A stretch of DNA of 33,050 bases from Pseudomonadota bacterium (lineage in GTDB: Bacteria; Pseudomonadota; Gammaproteobacteria; Xanthomonadales; Rhodanobacteraceae). Under the pieces are notes generated by a model. That model had not been told where the DNA came from, did not search any database, and saw only the letters and a list, made by a program, of their open reading frames with translations. A program made the translations under genes and the position numbers. The stretch covers positions 1-33,050 of the forward strand of contig JAJXYE010000002.1 of assembly GCA_021780735.1 (NCBI GenBank). The letters are read 5' to 3'. Shown here piece by piece: positions 16,796 to 25,600 of the stretch (position 1 is its first letter; each line of letters opens with the position of its first letter).

Positions 16796-17556
16796 GCGGC
16801 CCGCGCCGCGTCGTGCTGGTTGTGCATGGCAATCTCGAAGAACGTTCGTTCCAGCGCGGCGTAGTCGTCTCCATGCACCGGGCCGTCATGGCGCAGGGTG
16901 CCCTCGTGCAGGATCGCCACGCGATCGCATACGGCGGTGACTTCGGCGAGCAGGTGGGTGGACAGGATGACCGCCGTGCCGGCAGTGGCCTGTTCGCGGA
17001 TCAGGCGGCGCAGTGCGGCGACCTGCACCGGATCGAGTGCGTTGGCCGGTTCGTCGAGCACCAGCAGGGCAGGCCGGTGCAGCAGCGCGCAGGCCAGTCC
17101 CAGTCGCTGGCGCTGGCCTTGCGACAGCACTCCGGCCAGGCGCCGCGCCAGCGGCTGCAGTTCCAGCCGTTCGATGATGGTTGTGCGTGCCTCGCGCAGG
17201 GTCGTGCCGTGCAGGCCGCGCAGGCGGCCATGCGCGTCCAGGTGCTCGATCACGTTCAGCTCTGGCCACAACGGCGCGCGCTCGGGCAGCCAGCCGATCC
17301 ACTGGCGGGCCATTTCGGGCTGTTCGAGGAAGTCCCGGCCGTCAAGCCGGATGCTGCCGCTGTCCGGCCGCAGCGCACCGGCGATCATCGACAAGGTGGT
17401 CGATTTGCCGGCGCCGTTGACACCGAGCAGGCCCAGTACCTGGCCGCGTGGAAGGCTCAGACTCAGATCCTGCACGGCCGGCCGGCCAGCGCGGCGACGG
17501 CCGAGCCGAACCAGCTCAACCGCGGCGGCGGGTACCTCGGGAATGATCGTGGTCAT
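16792..17556 (-). CDS. ABC transporter ATP-binding protein (GldA-like)
   Basis: A 254-residue ATPase and first gene of the ABC operon. Motifs: Walker A GVNGAGKS, Q-loop region, signature LSQGQRQRLGLA, Walker B LLVLDEPANALDP and switch His in LSTHLL. I start it at 17556 (MTTIIPEVPAAAVELVRLGRR); the ORF-track start 39 codons upstream runs through the intergenic region with no family similarity. The C-terminus is His/Ala-rich (MHNQHDAARAA). It is divergent from the desaturase gene. With the permease, GldG-like and DUF4340-like proteins it forms a four-component system whose substrate is not known. Confidence 0.9.
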   Translation of the reverse strand: MTTIIPEVPAAAVELVRLGRRRAGRPAVQDLSLSLPRGQVLGLLGVNGAGKSTTLSMIAGALRPDSGSIRLDGRDFLEQPEMARQWIGWLPERAPLWPELNVIEHLDAHGRLRGLHGTTLREARTTIIERLELQPLARRLAGVLSQGQRQRLGLACALLHRPALLVLDEPANALDPVQVAALRRLIREQATAGTAVILSTHLLAEVTAVCDRVAILHEGTLRHDGPVHGDDYAALERTFFEIAMHNQHDAARAA

Positions 17557-17732
17557 TGCATGATTGTCACGGCGACCCCACCTGTTAGACAACTGGCGAT
17601 TTTCCGGCATGCCAACTAACGCCTGCTTGACCTTCGCCCCTTGACTGCCTGTTAGACTTGTGGGCCGGCCCATGCTGGCGGGTATGGAAACCCCTCGTCT
17701 AGACTGCCCTCGTTCCCCACCCGGTGCCTTCC

Positions 17733-18926
17733 ATGCTCGACGCAGTGCTCAATTTTCTGAACAACGGCCTGACCCACGCCAGTTGGGGCCAGATCGCGAT
17801 CTACGTGCTGGTGGTGACCCAGCTCACCATTTTCACGGTCACCCTGTATCTGCATCGCAGCCAGACCCATCGCGGCGTGGATTTCCACCCGGTACTGGCG
17901 CATTTCTTCCGTTTCTGGGGCTGGCTGACCACCGGCATGGTCACCCGTGAGTGGGTGGCGGTGCATCGCAAGCACCACGCCAAGGTCGAGACCGAGGAAG
18001 ATCCGCACAGCCCGATGATCCATGGCATCAAGAAGGTGTTCTGGGACGGCGTCTCGCTGTACCGCGACGCCTGCGAGTCGAAGCAGGACATGGAGCAGTA
18101 CGGTCGTGGCACGCCCGATGACTGGGTCGAGCACAACGTCTACGGTGCCCACCCTTATTGGGGTCCGACCCTGATGCTGCTGATCAGCATCGCGCTGTTC
18201 GGGGTGATCGGCGCGGCGATCTGGGCCTTGCAGATGGTGTGGATTCCGTTCTGGGCTGCCGGCTTCGTCAATGGCATCGGCCATTGGGCCGGCTACCGCA
18301 ATTTCGAAAGCGCCGACACCGCGCGCAACCTGATCCCGTGGGGTTTCTGGATCGGCGGTGAGGAACTGCACAACAACCATCACGCCTTCCCCAGCTCGGC
18401 CAAGTTCGCCCTGCGCAAGTGGGAATTCGACATCGGCTGGGCGGCGATCTGCGGCCTGCGCGCGATCGGCCTGGCCAAGGTGTTGCGCGTCGCGCCATCG
18501 CTGAATGTGCGCCCGAACGTGCGCCTGCCTGACACCGAGACGCTGAAGGCCGTGCTCACCCATCGCTTCCAGGCGATGACCGACTACTACCGCGTTGTGA
18601 TCGTGCCGACGCTGAGCGACGAGGCACAGCATGCTGGCGAAAGCCTGAAGTCGATGCCACGGCGCATCCGCCTGGCGATGGCCGACGGTGGCCGCTGGCT
18701 GGACAGCGAGGGTCGCGATCGGATGCAGGCGGTGCTGGCCAAGCGCCCGACGCTGGCCGTGGTGGTGGAGTTCCGCAGCCGCCTCGTGGCGCTGATGGAG
18801 CAGCGCGGTGCCGAGCAGGCGCTGAAGAGCCTGCAGCAGTGGATCAACGAGGCCGAGCAGAGCGGCATTCGCGCCCTGCAGGATTTCGCCCAGCGACTCA
18901 AGGGCTACGCGGTAGCCACGGCCTGA
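17733..18926 (+). CDS. membrane fatty-acid desaturase (acyl-lipid/acyl-CoA delta-9 type)
   Basis: A 397-residue integral membrane di-iron desaturase that introduces cis double bonds into membrane fatty acids. The three histidine boxes are intact: HRSQTH (41-46), HRKHH (78-82) and HNNHH (213-217). Two hydrophobic hairpins lie before box 1 and between boxes 2 and 3. The C-terminal 160 residues after GWAAICGLRAIGLAKVLRVAP form a soluble, helix-rich extension seen in the proteobacterial DesA-like group. The ATG at 17733 is preferred over the GTG three codons earlier. A strong terminator follows. Substrate (phospholipid-bound or thioester acyl chains) cannot be told from sequence. Confidence 0.9.
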   Translation: MLDAVLNFLNNGLTHASWGQIAIYVLVVTQLTIFTVTLYLHRSQTHRGVDFHPVLAHFFRFWGWLTTGMVTREWVAVHRKHHAKVETEEDPHSPMIHGIKKVFWDGVSLYRDACESKQDMEQYGRGTPDDWVEHNVYGAHPYWGPTLMLLISIALFGVIGAAIWALQMVWIPFWAAGFVNGIGHWAGYRNFESADTARNLIPWGFWIGGEELHNNHHAFPSSAKFALRKWEFDIGWAAICGLRAIGLAKVLRVAPSLNVRPNVRLPDTETLKAVLTHRFQAMTDYYRVVIVPTLSDEAQHAGESLKSMPRRIRLAMADGGRWLDSEGRDRMQAVLAKRPTLAVVVEFRSRLVALMEQRGAEQALKSLQQWINEAEQSGIRALQDFAQRLKGYAVATA

Positions 18927-18940
18927 GCCGCAGGCAAGAA

Positions 18941-18986
18941 TGCTCAAGCAAAGCCCGCCGTCTGGCGGGCTTTTGTTTTTTGAGCA
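18941..18986 (+). terminator. Rho-independent terminator after the desaturase gene
   Basis: AAAGCCCGCC (18950-18959) pairs with GGCGGGCTTT (18964-18973) around GTCT, followed by TTTTGTTTTTT. An outer pair, TGCTCAA/TTGAGCA (18941-18947 and 18980-18986), extends the structure. It begins 24 bases after the desaturase stop. Confidence 0.9.
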
Positions 18987-19001
18987 AACGGCATCGGGGG
19001 A

Positions 19002-19223
19002 ATGGGATGGCCCTGCGTGATCCTGCTGATCGGTGCCGGTGGTGTCTTCGGTAGCCGCATTGCGCATCAGCAGGCCGGTGATGGCCGGTTGGAACTGACC
19101 CTCGGTGGGCGGCGACTGGCTGGTCTGCAGGCATTGCGTGAGTTGCCGCCCGACCCGCTGATTCAGCGGGCGGTGCTGGATGGCTGTGCCATCACCACGC
19201 AGCTTGAGTCGATCACGACATGA
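19002..19223 (+). pseudogene. truncated N-terminus of a saccharopine-dehydrogenase-like NAD(P)-binding protein
   Basis: The frame starting near 19002 reads VILLIGAGGVFGSRIA, an exact Rossmann GxGxxGxxxA nucleotide-binding start, followed by LELTLGGRRLAGLQALRELP, the second strand and GR(D/R) motif seen in Sacchrp_dh_NADP proteins. After about 60 residues the similarity stops and the frame ends at 19223, inside the 3' end of the opposite-strand DCC gene. A full protein would be 350-400 residues, so only the first sixth remains. It lies immediately after the desaturase terminator and has no clear ribosome site. The family is judged from motif and from the DUF4166-like neighbour. Confidence 0.6.
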
Positions 19224-19653
19224 AGCGCTGCCGCTGCTCCGGCGTCGGCACGAAACAGCTGCGGCTCCTGCCGAAGATCCGGTAGCGGTGCCGCGCGACA
19301 AAGCGGTAGGCGGGGTCACGCAGCCAACGCGGAACGAGCAGCATGCTCCGAGCCAGTCAGCGCCAGCGTCGAGGCCCGCGGCTGAGCAGCACCCGCGCGA
19401 TGGCATCACTGTCGCTATGCCCTTGCTGACCTTCCACCAGCAGAAGCGATTGGGGCGAGTCGGGATCCAATCCGTGTTCGAGCAGCAGGATGCGGCCGCT
19501 GTCGGACTGCATCGAGGCAAAATGGTAGCGCGCCGATTTGTCGTGCCTGAGAAGAAATCCCAGCCAACGGCTGCACAGCAGGCGAACGCCATCGAACACG
19601 ATGACCGGGGCGACCGCGTCAGTGGCCACGGGAGAGGGCCTCAAGCCAGCCAT
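19213..19653 (-). pseudogene. DCC-family (DUF393) thiol-disulfide oxidoreductase-like gene broken by an in-frame TGA
   Basis: The first 98 codons (ATG at 19653) encode VIVFDGVRLLCSRWLGFLLRHD and LLLEHGLDPDSPQSLLLVE, characteristic of the DCC family. A TGA at 19359-19357 interrupts the frame after GPRRWR. Reading on in the same frame gives LARSMLLVPRWLRDPAYRF and ARHRYRIFGRSRSCFVPTPE, exactly the family's C-terminus, ending at TGA 19215-19213. The stop sits where the family has a Trp (WRWL), so TGG to TGA is the simplest explanation. The hallmark DGVCxLC motif is also damaged, reading DGVRLLC (TGC to CGC). Two independent lesions argue for a pseudogene rather than a sequencing error. Confidence 0.85.
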
Positions 19654-20117
19654 TGCAGGCGATCAGCTGGCCCAGCCACGGCAGCCTCACGTCGACCTGG
19701 ATGTGATATCGATCAGCGCGGACGCCGCTGCGCAAAACCAACTTGCCGCGCAAGGCACGTGGTATAGGCAGGCCCAGCAGGTGCACGCTGCGCAACTGCC
19801 AGTCGCTCGTACAGCAGCGGCGATCCAGGCCGACCTTCGAGCACCGACTGCATGCGTCGGCGGCTGAAGCGGAGTGTCCATACTTCACGGTTGCCGTGAC
19901 GTTCGAAGGTGACGGTTAGCGGCTGGCCGGTGCCGGGCCGGGGCAGCCCGAGCGGTCGACGCAGCCAGCGCATCGGCGCGTGGTTGGAGCCAGTGGCGTC
20001 GGCTACGCCCTCGGTGCGGAGCAGTGGTTCGGCGCCATGCATCGATTGCACGGCTGGCGGCAACGCCTGCCATGCCTCGTCGCCCAGCCGCCGGGAAAAC
20101 AGTGATCTGCCCATCAC
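19619..20117 (-). pseudogene. DUF4166-like gene with a frameshift and probable internal deletion
   Basis: The N-terminal part (ATG 20117) reads LFSRRLGDEAWQALPPAVQSMHG, then LTVTFERHGNREVWTLRFSR, both typical of DUF4166. After SPLLYERL, near 19800, this frame turns into low-complexity sequence, while the next frame continues the family pattern: DWQLRSVHLLGLPIPRALRGKL and YHIQVDVRLPWLGQLIACNGWL, ending at 19619. The two parts are in different frames and some 10-15 residues expected between ERL and the LLGLPIPR motif appear to be missing, so a small deletion is likely. The 3' end overlaps the DCC start by 35 bases, as in a former operon. Family assignment rests on recalled motifs. Confidence 0.7.
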
Positions 20118-20161
20118 GGGATGATGGGCTGCCGCGACAGGGGCGGCAAGCTTGTACAGAC

Positions 20162-20196
20162 AAAAGAAAACCCGCCGGGATGGCGGGCTTTCTTAT
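20162..20196 (-). terminator. Rho-independent terminator of the rpmB-rpmG operon (bidirectional)
   Basis: CCCGCC (20171-20176) and GGCGGG (20182-20187) form a stem around GGGAT. On the minus strand the stem is followed by TTTTCTTTT, the expected end of the rpmB-rpmG transcript about 50 bases past the rpmG stop. On the plus strand CTTTCTTATT follows, so it may also work in the other direction. Confidence 0.85.
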
Positions 20197-20197
20197 T

Positions 20198-20241
20198 GCG
20201 CACAGGGTGCGCTCCTACGGCAAGAGCGGCGCTTGCGCGCC
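20198..20241. repeat. REP element pair downstream of rpmG
   Basis: GCGCACAGGGTGCGCTCCTAC (20198-20218) is, on the minus strand, the same GTAGGAGCGCA...TGTGCGC unit as the pair at 13255-13329. It is followed after a few bases by a more diverged forward copy, GAGCGGCGCTTGCGCGCCG. It sits between the rpmG stop and the terminator. Confidence 0.65.
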
Positions 20242-20246
20242 GTGCC

Positions 20247-20414
20247 TCATTTGATCTTGCCTTCCTTGTAGATGACGTGCTTGCGCACCACCGGATCGTA
20301 CTTCTTGAATTCGAACTTTTCCGGTGTGTTCTTCTTGTTCTTCTGCGTGGTGTAGAAGTGACCGGTACCGGCCGAAGAGATCATGCGGATCTTGTCTTGG
20401 GTCTTGTTAGCCAT
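20247..20414 (-). CDS. rpmG: 50S ribosomal protein L33
   Basis: A 55-residue protein of the large ribosomal subunit ([40 protein letters not shown]...). There is no Cys-x2-Cys pair, so this is the zinc-independent (C-minus) form. The start at 20414 is chosen over the track's 15-codon extension, because MAN(K) is the conserved N-terminus. It lies 10 bases after rpmB, the usual rpmB-rpmG pair. Confidence 0.97.
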   Translation of the reverse strand: MANKTQDKIRMISSAGTGHFYTTQKNKKNTPEKFEFKKYDPVVRKHVIYKEGKIK

Positions 20415-20424
20415 GATTTGTTCC

Positions 20425-20661
20425 TCAGACCTTTTCGCCGCGGGCACGCATGTCGGCAATCACGGCTTCGATGCCATTCTTGTCGATCGTGCGCAGGGCG
20501 TTGTTGGACACACGCAGCTTGATCCAGCGGTTCTCGCTGGCAACCCAGAAGCGACGCTCATGCAGGTTCGGCAACCAGCGGCGACGGGTACGGTTGTTGG
20601 CGTGCGAGACGTTGTTGCCGCTCTGCACACCCTTACCGGTGACTTGACATACACGGGCCAT
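20425..20661 (-). CDS. rpmB: 50S ribosomal protein L28
   Basis: A 78-residue ribosomal protein ([34 protein letters not shown]), of normal length for gammaproteobacteria. The ORF track begins 15 codons too early; ATG 20661 gives the conserved [10 protein letters not shown] and is preceded by a GGAGGTCATC ribosome site. It is the first gene of the rpmB-rpmG operon. Confidence 0.97.
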   Translation of the reverse strand: MARVCQVTGKGVQSGNNVSHANNRTRRRWLPNLHERRFWVASENRWIKLRVSNNALRTIDKNGIEAVIADMRARGEKV

Positions 20662-20743
20662 GATGACCTCCGTAAGAATGGCTTGATTGAAAGCCGTGAT
20701 TACCACCCGTTAGCCAGGGCGACATCGGCCCAGCGGCGTCTTG

Positions 20744-20802
20744 CGCCACGCAATGCTGGAGATTGTTGCAAGGCCCTGTCGTGAGATCCGCATTGCGTGG
20801 CG
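20744..20802 (-). promoter_or_regulatory. 12-bp inverted repeat in the rpmB leader
   Basis: CGCCACGCAATG (20744-20755) and CATTGCGTGGCG (20791-20802) are perfect inverted copies separated by 35 bases. In the minus-strand transcript they would form a 12-bp stem with a 35-nt loop, about 83 nt upstream of the rpmB start. It could be a ribosomal-protein autoregulation site or mRNA stabiliser; there is no T-tract, so it is not a simple terminator. Confidence 0.5.
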
Positions 20803-20843
20803 GATCACCCGAAAACACCGGGTCGACGTGGAACCAGCCAGGC

Positions 20844-20873
20844 ATTATGACAGAAAACCTGGCTCGCAAGCAA
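20844..20873 (-). promoter_or_regulatory. candidate promoter for rpmB-rpmG
   Basis: On the minus strand TTGCTT (20873-20868) is followed after 18 bases by CATAAT (20849-20844). Both hexamers are fair matches to sigma-70 consensus. The leader to rpmB would be about 175 nt and contain the 12-bp inverted repeat. Confidence 0.4.
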
Positions 20874-20976
20874 TCCGTTGGTACAGCCCCGGCGCCGGTC
20901 ATGCGTGCGCGCCGCGGGGATGTATGGAACAATCAACGTCTTTGATTCGCCAATACCAAGACCCGAGGAAACCCTG

Positions 20977-21480
20977 ATGGCACAAGAGATCACCAACGAC
21001 CAGGCCAATGGCCAGGCCAGTCAGCCGCAGCTGGTGATGCAGAAGATCTATGTGAAGGACGTTTCCTTCGAGGCGCCGAATGCGCCGCAGATCTTCCATG
21101 AGATCGACGAGTCGGAGCAGCCGCAGGTGCAGCTGAACCTGGGCCAGAAGGCCACCGATCTGGGCAACGACCTGTACGAAGTGGTGCTCAGCCTCACTCT
21201 TACCTGCACGATCGGCCAGCGCACCGCGTATCTGGCTGAAGTCGAGCAGGCTGGCGTGTTCGGCATCGCCGGATTCAGCGAGTCGGATCATGCCGGGATC
21301 ATCGGCAGCTACTGCCCGAACCTGTTGTTCCCGTATGCGCGCCAGGTGATTTCCTCGCTGGTGCTGGAAGGCGGTTTCCCGCCGTTCCTGCTGCAGCCGA
21401 TCAATTTCGACGCGCTGTTCGCCGAGCAGCAACGCCGTGAGATGGGTGGCGCGCAACCCCCGGTTACGCTCAACAGCTGA
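20977..21480 (+). CDS. secB: protein-export chaperone SecB
   Basis: A 167-residue tetrameric cytoplasmic chaperone that holds preproteins unfolded and delivers them to SecA. Family sequence is clear: [53 protein letters not shown] and [39 protein letters not shown] 20977 follows GAGGAA; the track extension upstream lacks similarity. It is followed after 8 bases by gpsA, a conserved pairing in gammaproteobacteria. It is transcribed divergently from rpmB-rpmG. Confidence 0.97.
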   Translation: MAQEITNDQANGQASQPQLVMQKIYVKDVSFEAPNAPQIFHEIDESEQPQVQLNLGQKATDLGNDLYEVVLSLTLTCTIGQRTAYLAEVEQAGVFGIAGFSESDHAGIIGSYCPNLLFPYARQVISSLVLEGGFPPFLLQPINFDALFAEQQRREMGGAQPPVTLNS

Positions 21481-21488
21481 GCCGGCGC

Positions 21489-22514
21489 ATGTCCGACAAG
21501 CCGAAGCTGACCGTCCTCGGCGCGGGCTCCTGGGGTACGGCGCTGGCGGCGTTGACCGCGCGCAATGGAGTGCCCACCGTGCTGTGGGGGCGCAATCCCG
21601 TGGCGCTGGCGGCCATCGCCGGGCAGCGCTGCAACCAGCGCTACCTGCCGGGCATCGAGTTGCCGCAGGAACTGCGCTTCGAGTCCGATCTCGCACGCGC
21701 CGTGCGCGGCGCCGACATCGTGCTGATCGTGGTGCCCAGCCACGCGTTCGCCTCGATGCTGGTCGAGCTTGCGCCGTTGCTCGATCCCGGCACCGCGATT
21801 GCCTGGGCGACGAAGGGCTTCGAGCCGGGTACTGGCCGTTTCCTGCATGAGCTGGTGGCTGAACAATTGCCTGGCCGTCCGGCGGCGGTGGTTACCGGCC
21901 CGTCGTTCGCACGCGAGGTTGCCAGCGGCCTGCCGAGCGCGGTCACCGTGCACTCGGATGATGATGCATTTGCCCAGCAGCTGGCGGGCCTGCTGCACGC
22001 TCCGAATCTGCGTGCCTATTCCGGCCGTGACGTGCTCGGCGCCGAGCTCGGCGGCGCCATGAAGAACGTGCTGGCGGTGGCCACCGGCATTGCCGACGGC
22101 ATGGAGCTGGGCTTGAATGCCCGCGCCGGCCTGATCACCCGCGGCATGAACGAGATGCTGCGCCTGGGTGTGGCGCTGGGTGCGCGTCCGGAGACCCTGA
22201 TCGGCCTGTCCGGCCTGGGTGATCTCGTGCTTACCTGTACCGGCGACCTGTCGCGCAACCGACGGCTTGGCCTGGCCCTGGGACAGGGCGTGGGGATCGA
22301 TGAGGCGGTGCGCCGGATCGGTCAGGTGGTCGAGAGCATTCTCACCGCTGACGAGGTCGCCCGTCTGGCCGACAAGCACGGGCTTGATCTGCCGATCAGT
22401 GCCAGTGTGCGTGCAGTGCTGCACGGCGAAGTCACCCCGGTCGACGGGCTCAGGGCGCTGATGGCGCGCGAGCAGAAGCCGGAGTACCCGCAAGGTCTGT
22501 TCGGACACGCCTGA
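21489..22514 (+). CDS. gpsA: glycerol-3-phosphate dehydrogenase [NAD(P)+]
   Basis: A 341-residue soluble enzyme reducing dihydroxyacetone phosphate to sn-glycerol 3-phosphate for phospholipid synthesis. The Rossmann motif [10 protein letters not shown] (11-20), the substrate-binding ATKGFEPGT with Lys110, and [16 protein letters not shown] with catalytic Lys193 are present, followed by [17 protein letters not shown]. The ATG lies 8 bases after the secB stop. Length is normal. Confidence 0.97.
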   Translation: MSDKPKLTVLGAGSWGTALAALTARNGVPTVLWGRNPVALAAIAGQRCNQRYLPGIELPQELRFESDLARAVRGADIVLIVVPSHAFASMLVELAPLLDPGTAIAWATKGFEPGTGRFLHELVAEQLPGRPAAVVTGPSFAREVASGLPSAVTVHSDDDAFAQQLAGLLHAPNLRAYSGRDVLGAELGGAMKNVLAVATGIADGMELGLNARAGLITRGMNEMLRLGVALGARPETLIGLSGLGDLVLTCTGDLSRNRRLGLALGQGVGIDEAVRRIGQVVESILTADEVARLADKHGLDLPISASVRAVLHGEVTPVDGLRALMAREQKPEYPQGLFGHA

Positions 22515-22614
22515 CACAACACATGCCGCGCCGATTCCATTGACGCAGGCAAACCCCGTCGCATTGGCCTCCGGCACTGCTAAGCTCAGTGTTTTGGTTA
22601 TCGCCGCGGATCGC

Positions 22615-25600
22615 ATGCGCATGCAGCAGCCGGACGAGAAACAGCAGCCTGTAGCGGCGCCTTCCGGCGACGACGAAGCCTTGCCGCTGGCCTGGCGGCG
22701 GCTGCTGGCCGCGCCGAAGCCGGTGGCACCGGGCGATCATGTCGTGCTCGGCTTTTTCCTCGACGTGATGCCGGAAGAGGGCATGGCCTCGGCCCGGCTC
22801 GACGTGGCGCCGGTATTGCTGGCGGTGGCCGAGCACGGTCGCTACGCGCGGCCGGTGCCGCTGGACAGCCGGCATCTGGCGCAATCGCCGCTGCAACCGC
22901 ATGAGCAACGTCTCGCCGCAACCCTGCTCGGGCTGCCACAGAACGTGCGCAAGAGCCGCAGTTATGCCCGCCTTGGCGGCCATGTTGGCGACACCTTGCT
23001 GGCCGAGATTCTCGATACGGCACCGTGTTTCCTCGGTGGCCTGGCCGGGTTGCGGCTGTCCCGCGGCAAATCGCATCAACTCAATTGGCACTGGCAGATG
23101 GAAGCTGACGGCAGTCAGCGCCTGTTGCCGGCATTGCCGCACAGCCAGCGCCTGCTGCACATCGACAGTCTCTGGTACCTCGACGCCGAGCGCGCCACGC
23201 TCGGCCTGTTCGATGCCGCCGCCGAAGAAACCCACTGGCTGGATCTGCCGCCGCTGAAGCATGAGCACGGCCGCCGTCTGCGCCAGCGCCTGCCGAACAG
23301 CCGGCTGGCCACGCGGGTGCCGCTGCCGCAGGTGTTTGGTGAAGTGCGGCGCTCGCAGCTGGCACCGAAGCCGGTGCTGATCCTGCACGCGCTGACCCGG
23401 CATGCGCGGCTGGCCGCGGGTACGCCGCCGCTGGGCTATGCGCGGCTGGCGTTCGACTATGCCGGCGAACGCCTGCCAGGCCGTGGCGGTGAGCCGCTGG
23501 TGCGCCGCGTGCGCAACGACCAGTTGGTCGAGATCACCCGTCGGCGCGCCGAGGAGCTCAGCGCGATGGAGCAGCTCGAACGCATCGGGCTCAGCCCCGG
23601 CGTGGATACCGAAGGCCTGCCGTGGGATGTCGCCGAAACGCTGCCTGAAGATGCCTGGCTGTTTGCCGGTACCGGTTACGCCGGCGCGCTGGAAGTCAAC
23701 ACGCCGGCGCGCTGGATGGCACTGCGACCGCGACTGGAGGAGGAAAACTTCCAGGTCGAGTACGCGCCCAGCTTCCCGTTCGAAGTGCTGGAAGGGCCGG
23801 TGCATTGGTATGGTCATGCCGAGGAAGACGCCGACGACCACGCCTTCGACCTGGAGATCGGCATCGAACTGGACGGTCAGCGCCACAACCTGCTGCCGGC
23901 GGTGGCACAGGCGCTGGCGGAAAACCAGTTGAGCCTCAGCCCGGCGGCGAACGAACCGGAGGATGCCGTGTGGTATGCGCCGGTGGATGCGCGCCGACGG
24001 GTGCCGGTGCGTTTGAAGGAGTTGCGCGGCCTGCTCGCGCCGCTGGCCGAGTACCTGGAAAGGCCGCGCAAGAAACTGCATCTGCCGCGGGTGCAGGCCG
24101 GCCGTCTGGAAGAGCTGGTTGCCGCAATGCCCGGTGGAAGCACGCTGGAGGCGGCCGAACCCCTGCTTGGCTTCGCCGCGCGTCTGCGCGACGCGGCCGA
24201 ACGCGCCAGCGACGCGCTGCCGGACGGCATCACGGTGAAGCTGCGCCCCTATCAACGGGAAGGGCTGCGCTGGTTGAATGCGCTGGCTGAGGCTGGCGTC
24301 GGCGGTGTGCTGGCCGACGACATGGGCCTGGGCAAGACCTTGCAACTGATCACCCACCTGCTGTCGCTGAAGCAGGGCGGAGCACTGACCCAGCCGGCCC
24401 TGGTCGTGGTGCCGACCAGCCTGATTCCGAACTGGCAGTCCGAGATCGAGCGCTTTGCGCCTGAGCTTCGCGTGCTCACCCTGCACGGGCCGCAGCGCGC
24501 CGAGGAATTCGCCCAGCTTGGTGCGCAGGATATCGTGCTGACCAGCTATGCCTTGCTGCCGCGCGATGTGGTACCGCTGCGCAAGCAGCCGTTCGCGCTG
24601 ATCGTGCTGGACGAGGCGCAGCAGGTGAAGAACCCGCGCACGCAGGCACGCCGCGCCCTGCTCAGCCTGCGTACGACACGCTATGTCTGCCTCACCGGCA
24701 CGCCGCTGGAAAACCATCTCGGCGAGCTGTGGTCGCAGATCGACCTGTCGGTGCCGGGCCTGCTCGGCGACGAGGGCGCATTCCGCCGCCACTATCGCGT
24801 ACCGATCGAGAAACAGCACGACGAAGACTGCCAGCAGCGTCTGAATCTGCGCATCGCGCCGTTCATCCTGCGCCGAACCAAGGCCCAGGTCGCACAGGAA
24901 TTGCCGCCCAAGACCGAGATCACCCGTCGCGTGGTGCTGGAAGGTCGCCAGCGTGAGCTGTACGAAGGCCTGCGCCTGTCGCTGGCCGAGGAACTGCGGG
25001 AGGTCATCGCCCAGCGCGGCATAGCCCACTCCGGCATCGTCGTGCTCGATGCGCTGTTGAAGCTGCGTCAGGTCTGCTGCGATCCGCGCCTGGTCAAGCT
25101 GGAGGCGGCGCGCGGCGTGCACGAGTCAGCCAAGTTCGAGCTGCTGATGGACATGCTGCCGGCGCTGCTCGACGAAGGCCGCAAGGTGCTGCTGTTCTCG
25201 CAGTTCACCGGCATGCTGAAGCTGATCGCCGCCGAGCTCGATCGTCGGCGTATCCGCTACGTCACCCTCACCGGCGACACCCGCGACCGTGCCGAGCCGG
25301 TGCAGCGTTTCCAGAACGGCGAAGTGCCGCTGTTCCTGCTTTCGCTGAAGGCAGGCGGCGTCGGCCTCAACCTCACCGCCGCCGATACCGTGATCCACTA
25401 CGACCCGTGGTGGAATCCCGCGGCCGAGGCGCAAGCCAGCGACCGTGCCCACCGCATCGGCCAGGACAAGCCGGTGTTCGTCTTCCGCCTGATCACCTCG
25501 GGCACCGTTGAGGAGCGCATCGAGGAGCTCAAGCTGCGCAAGGCCGAACTGGCCGCCGCGGTGCTGGAGGGTGGCGGCAGCCGCGAGAGGCTCAGCTTCG

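Noticed and set aside
15225-16940. 571-residue plus-strand ORF
   Set aside because: Lies opposite the GldG-like and permease genes, which have clear domains; shadow frame.
19357-19359. Selenocysteine reading of the in-frame TGA in the DCC gene
   Set aside because: The expected residue is Trp rather than Cys, and I see no obvious SECIS-like hairpin directly after it.
17652-19592. 646-residue minus-strand ORF
   Set aside because: Antisense to the desaturase gene over most of its length; its first part is the DCC pseudogene read in the wrong frame.
22450-25122. 890-residue minus-strand ORF
   Set aside because: Antisense to the SNF2 gene, rich in Gln/Arg/His, without any recognisable motif; a codon-bias shadow.
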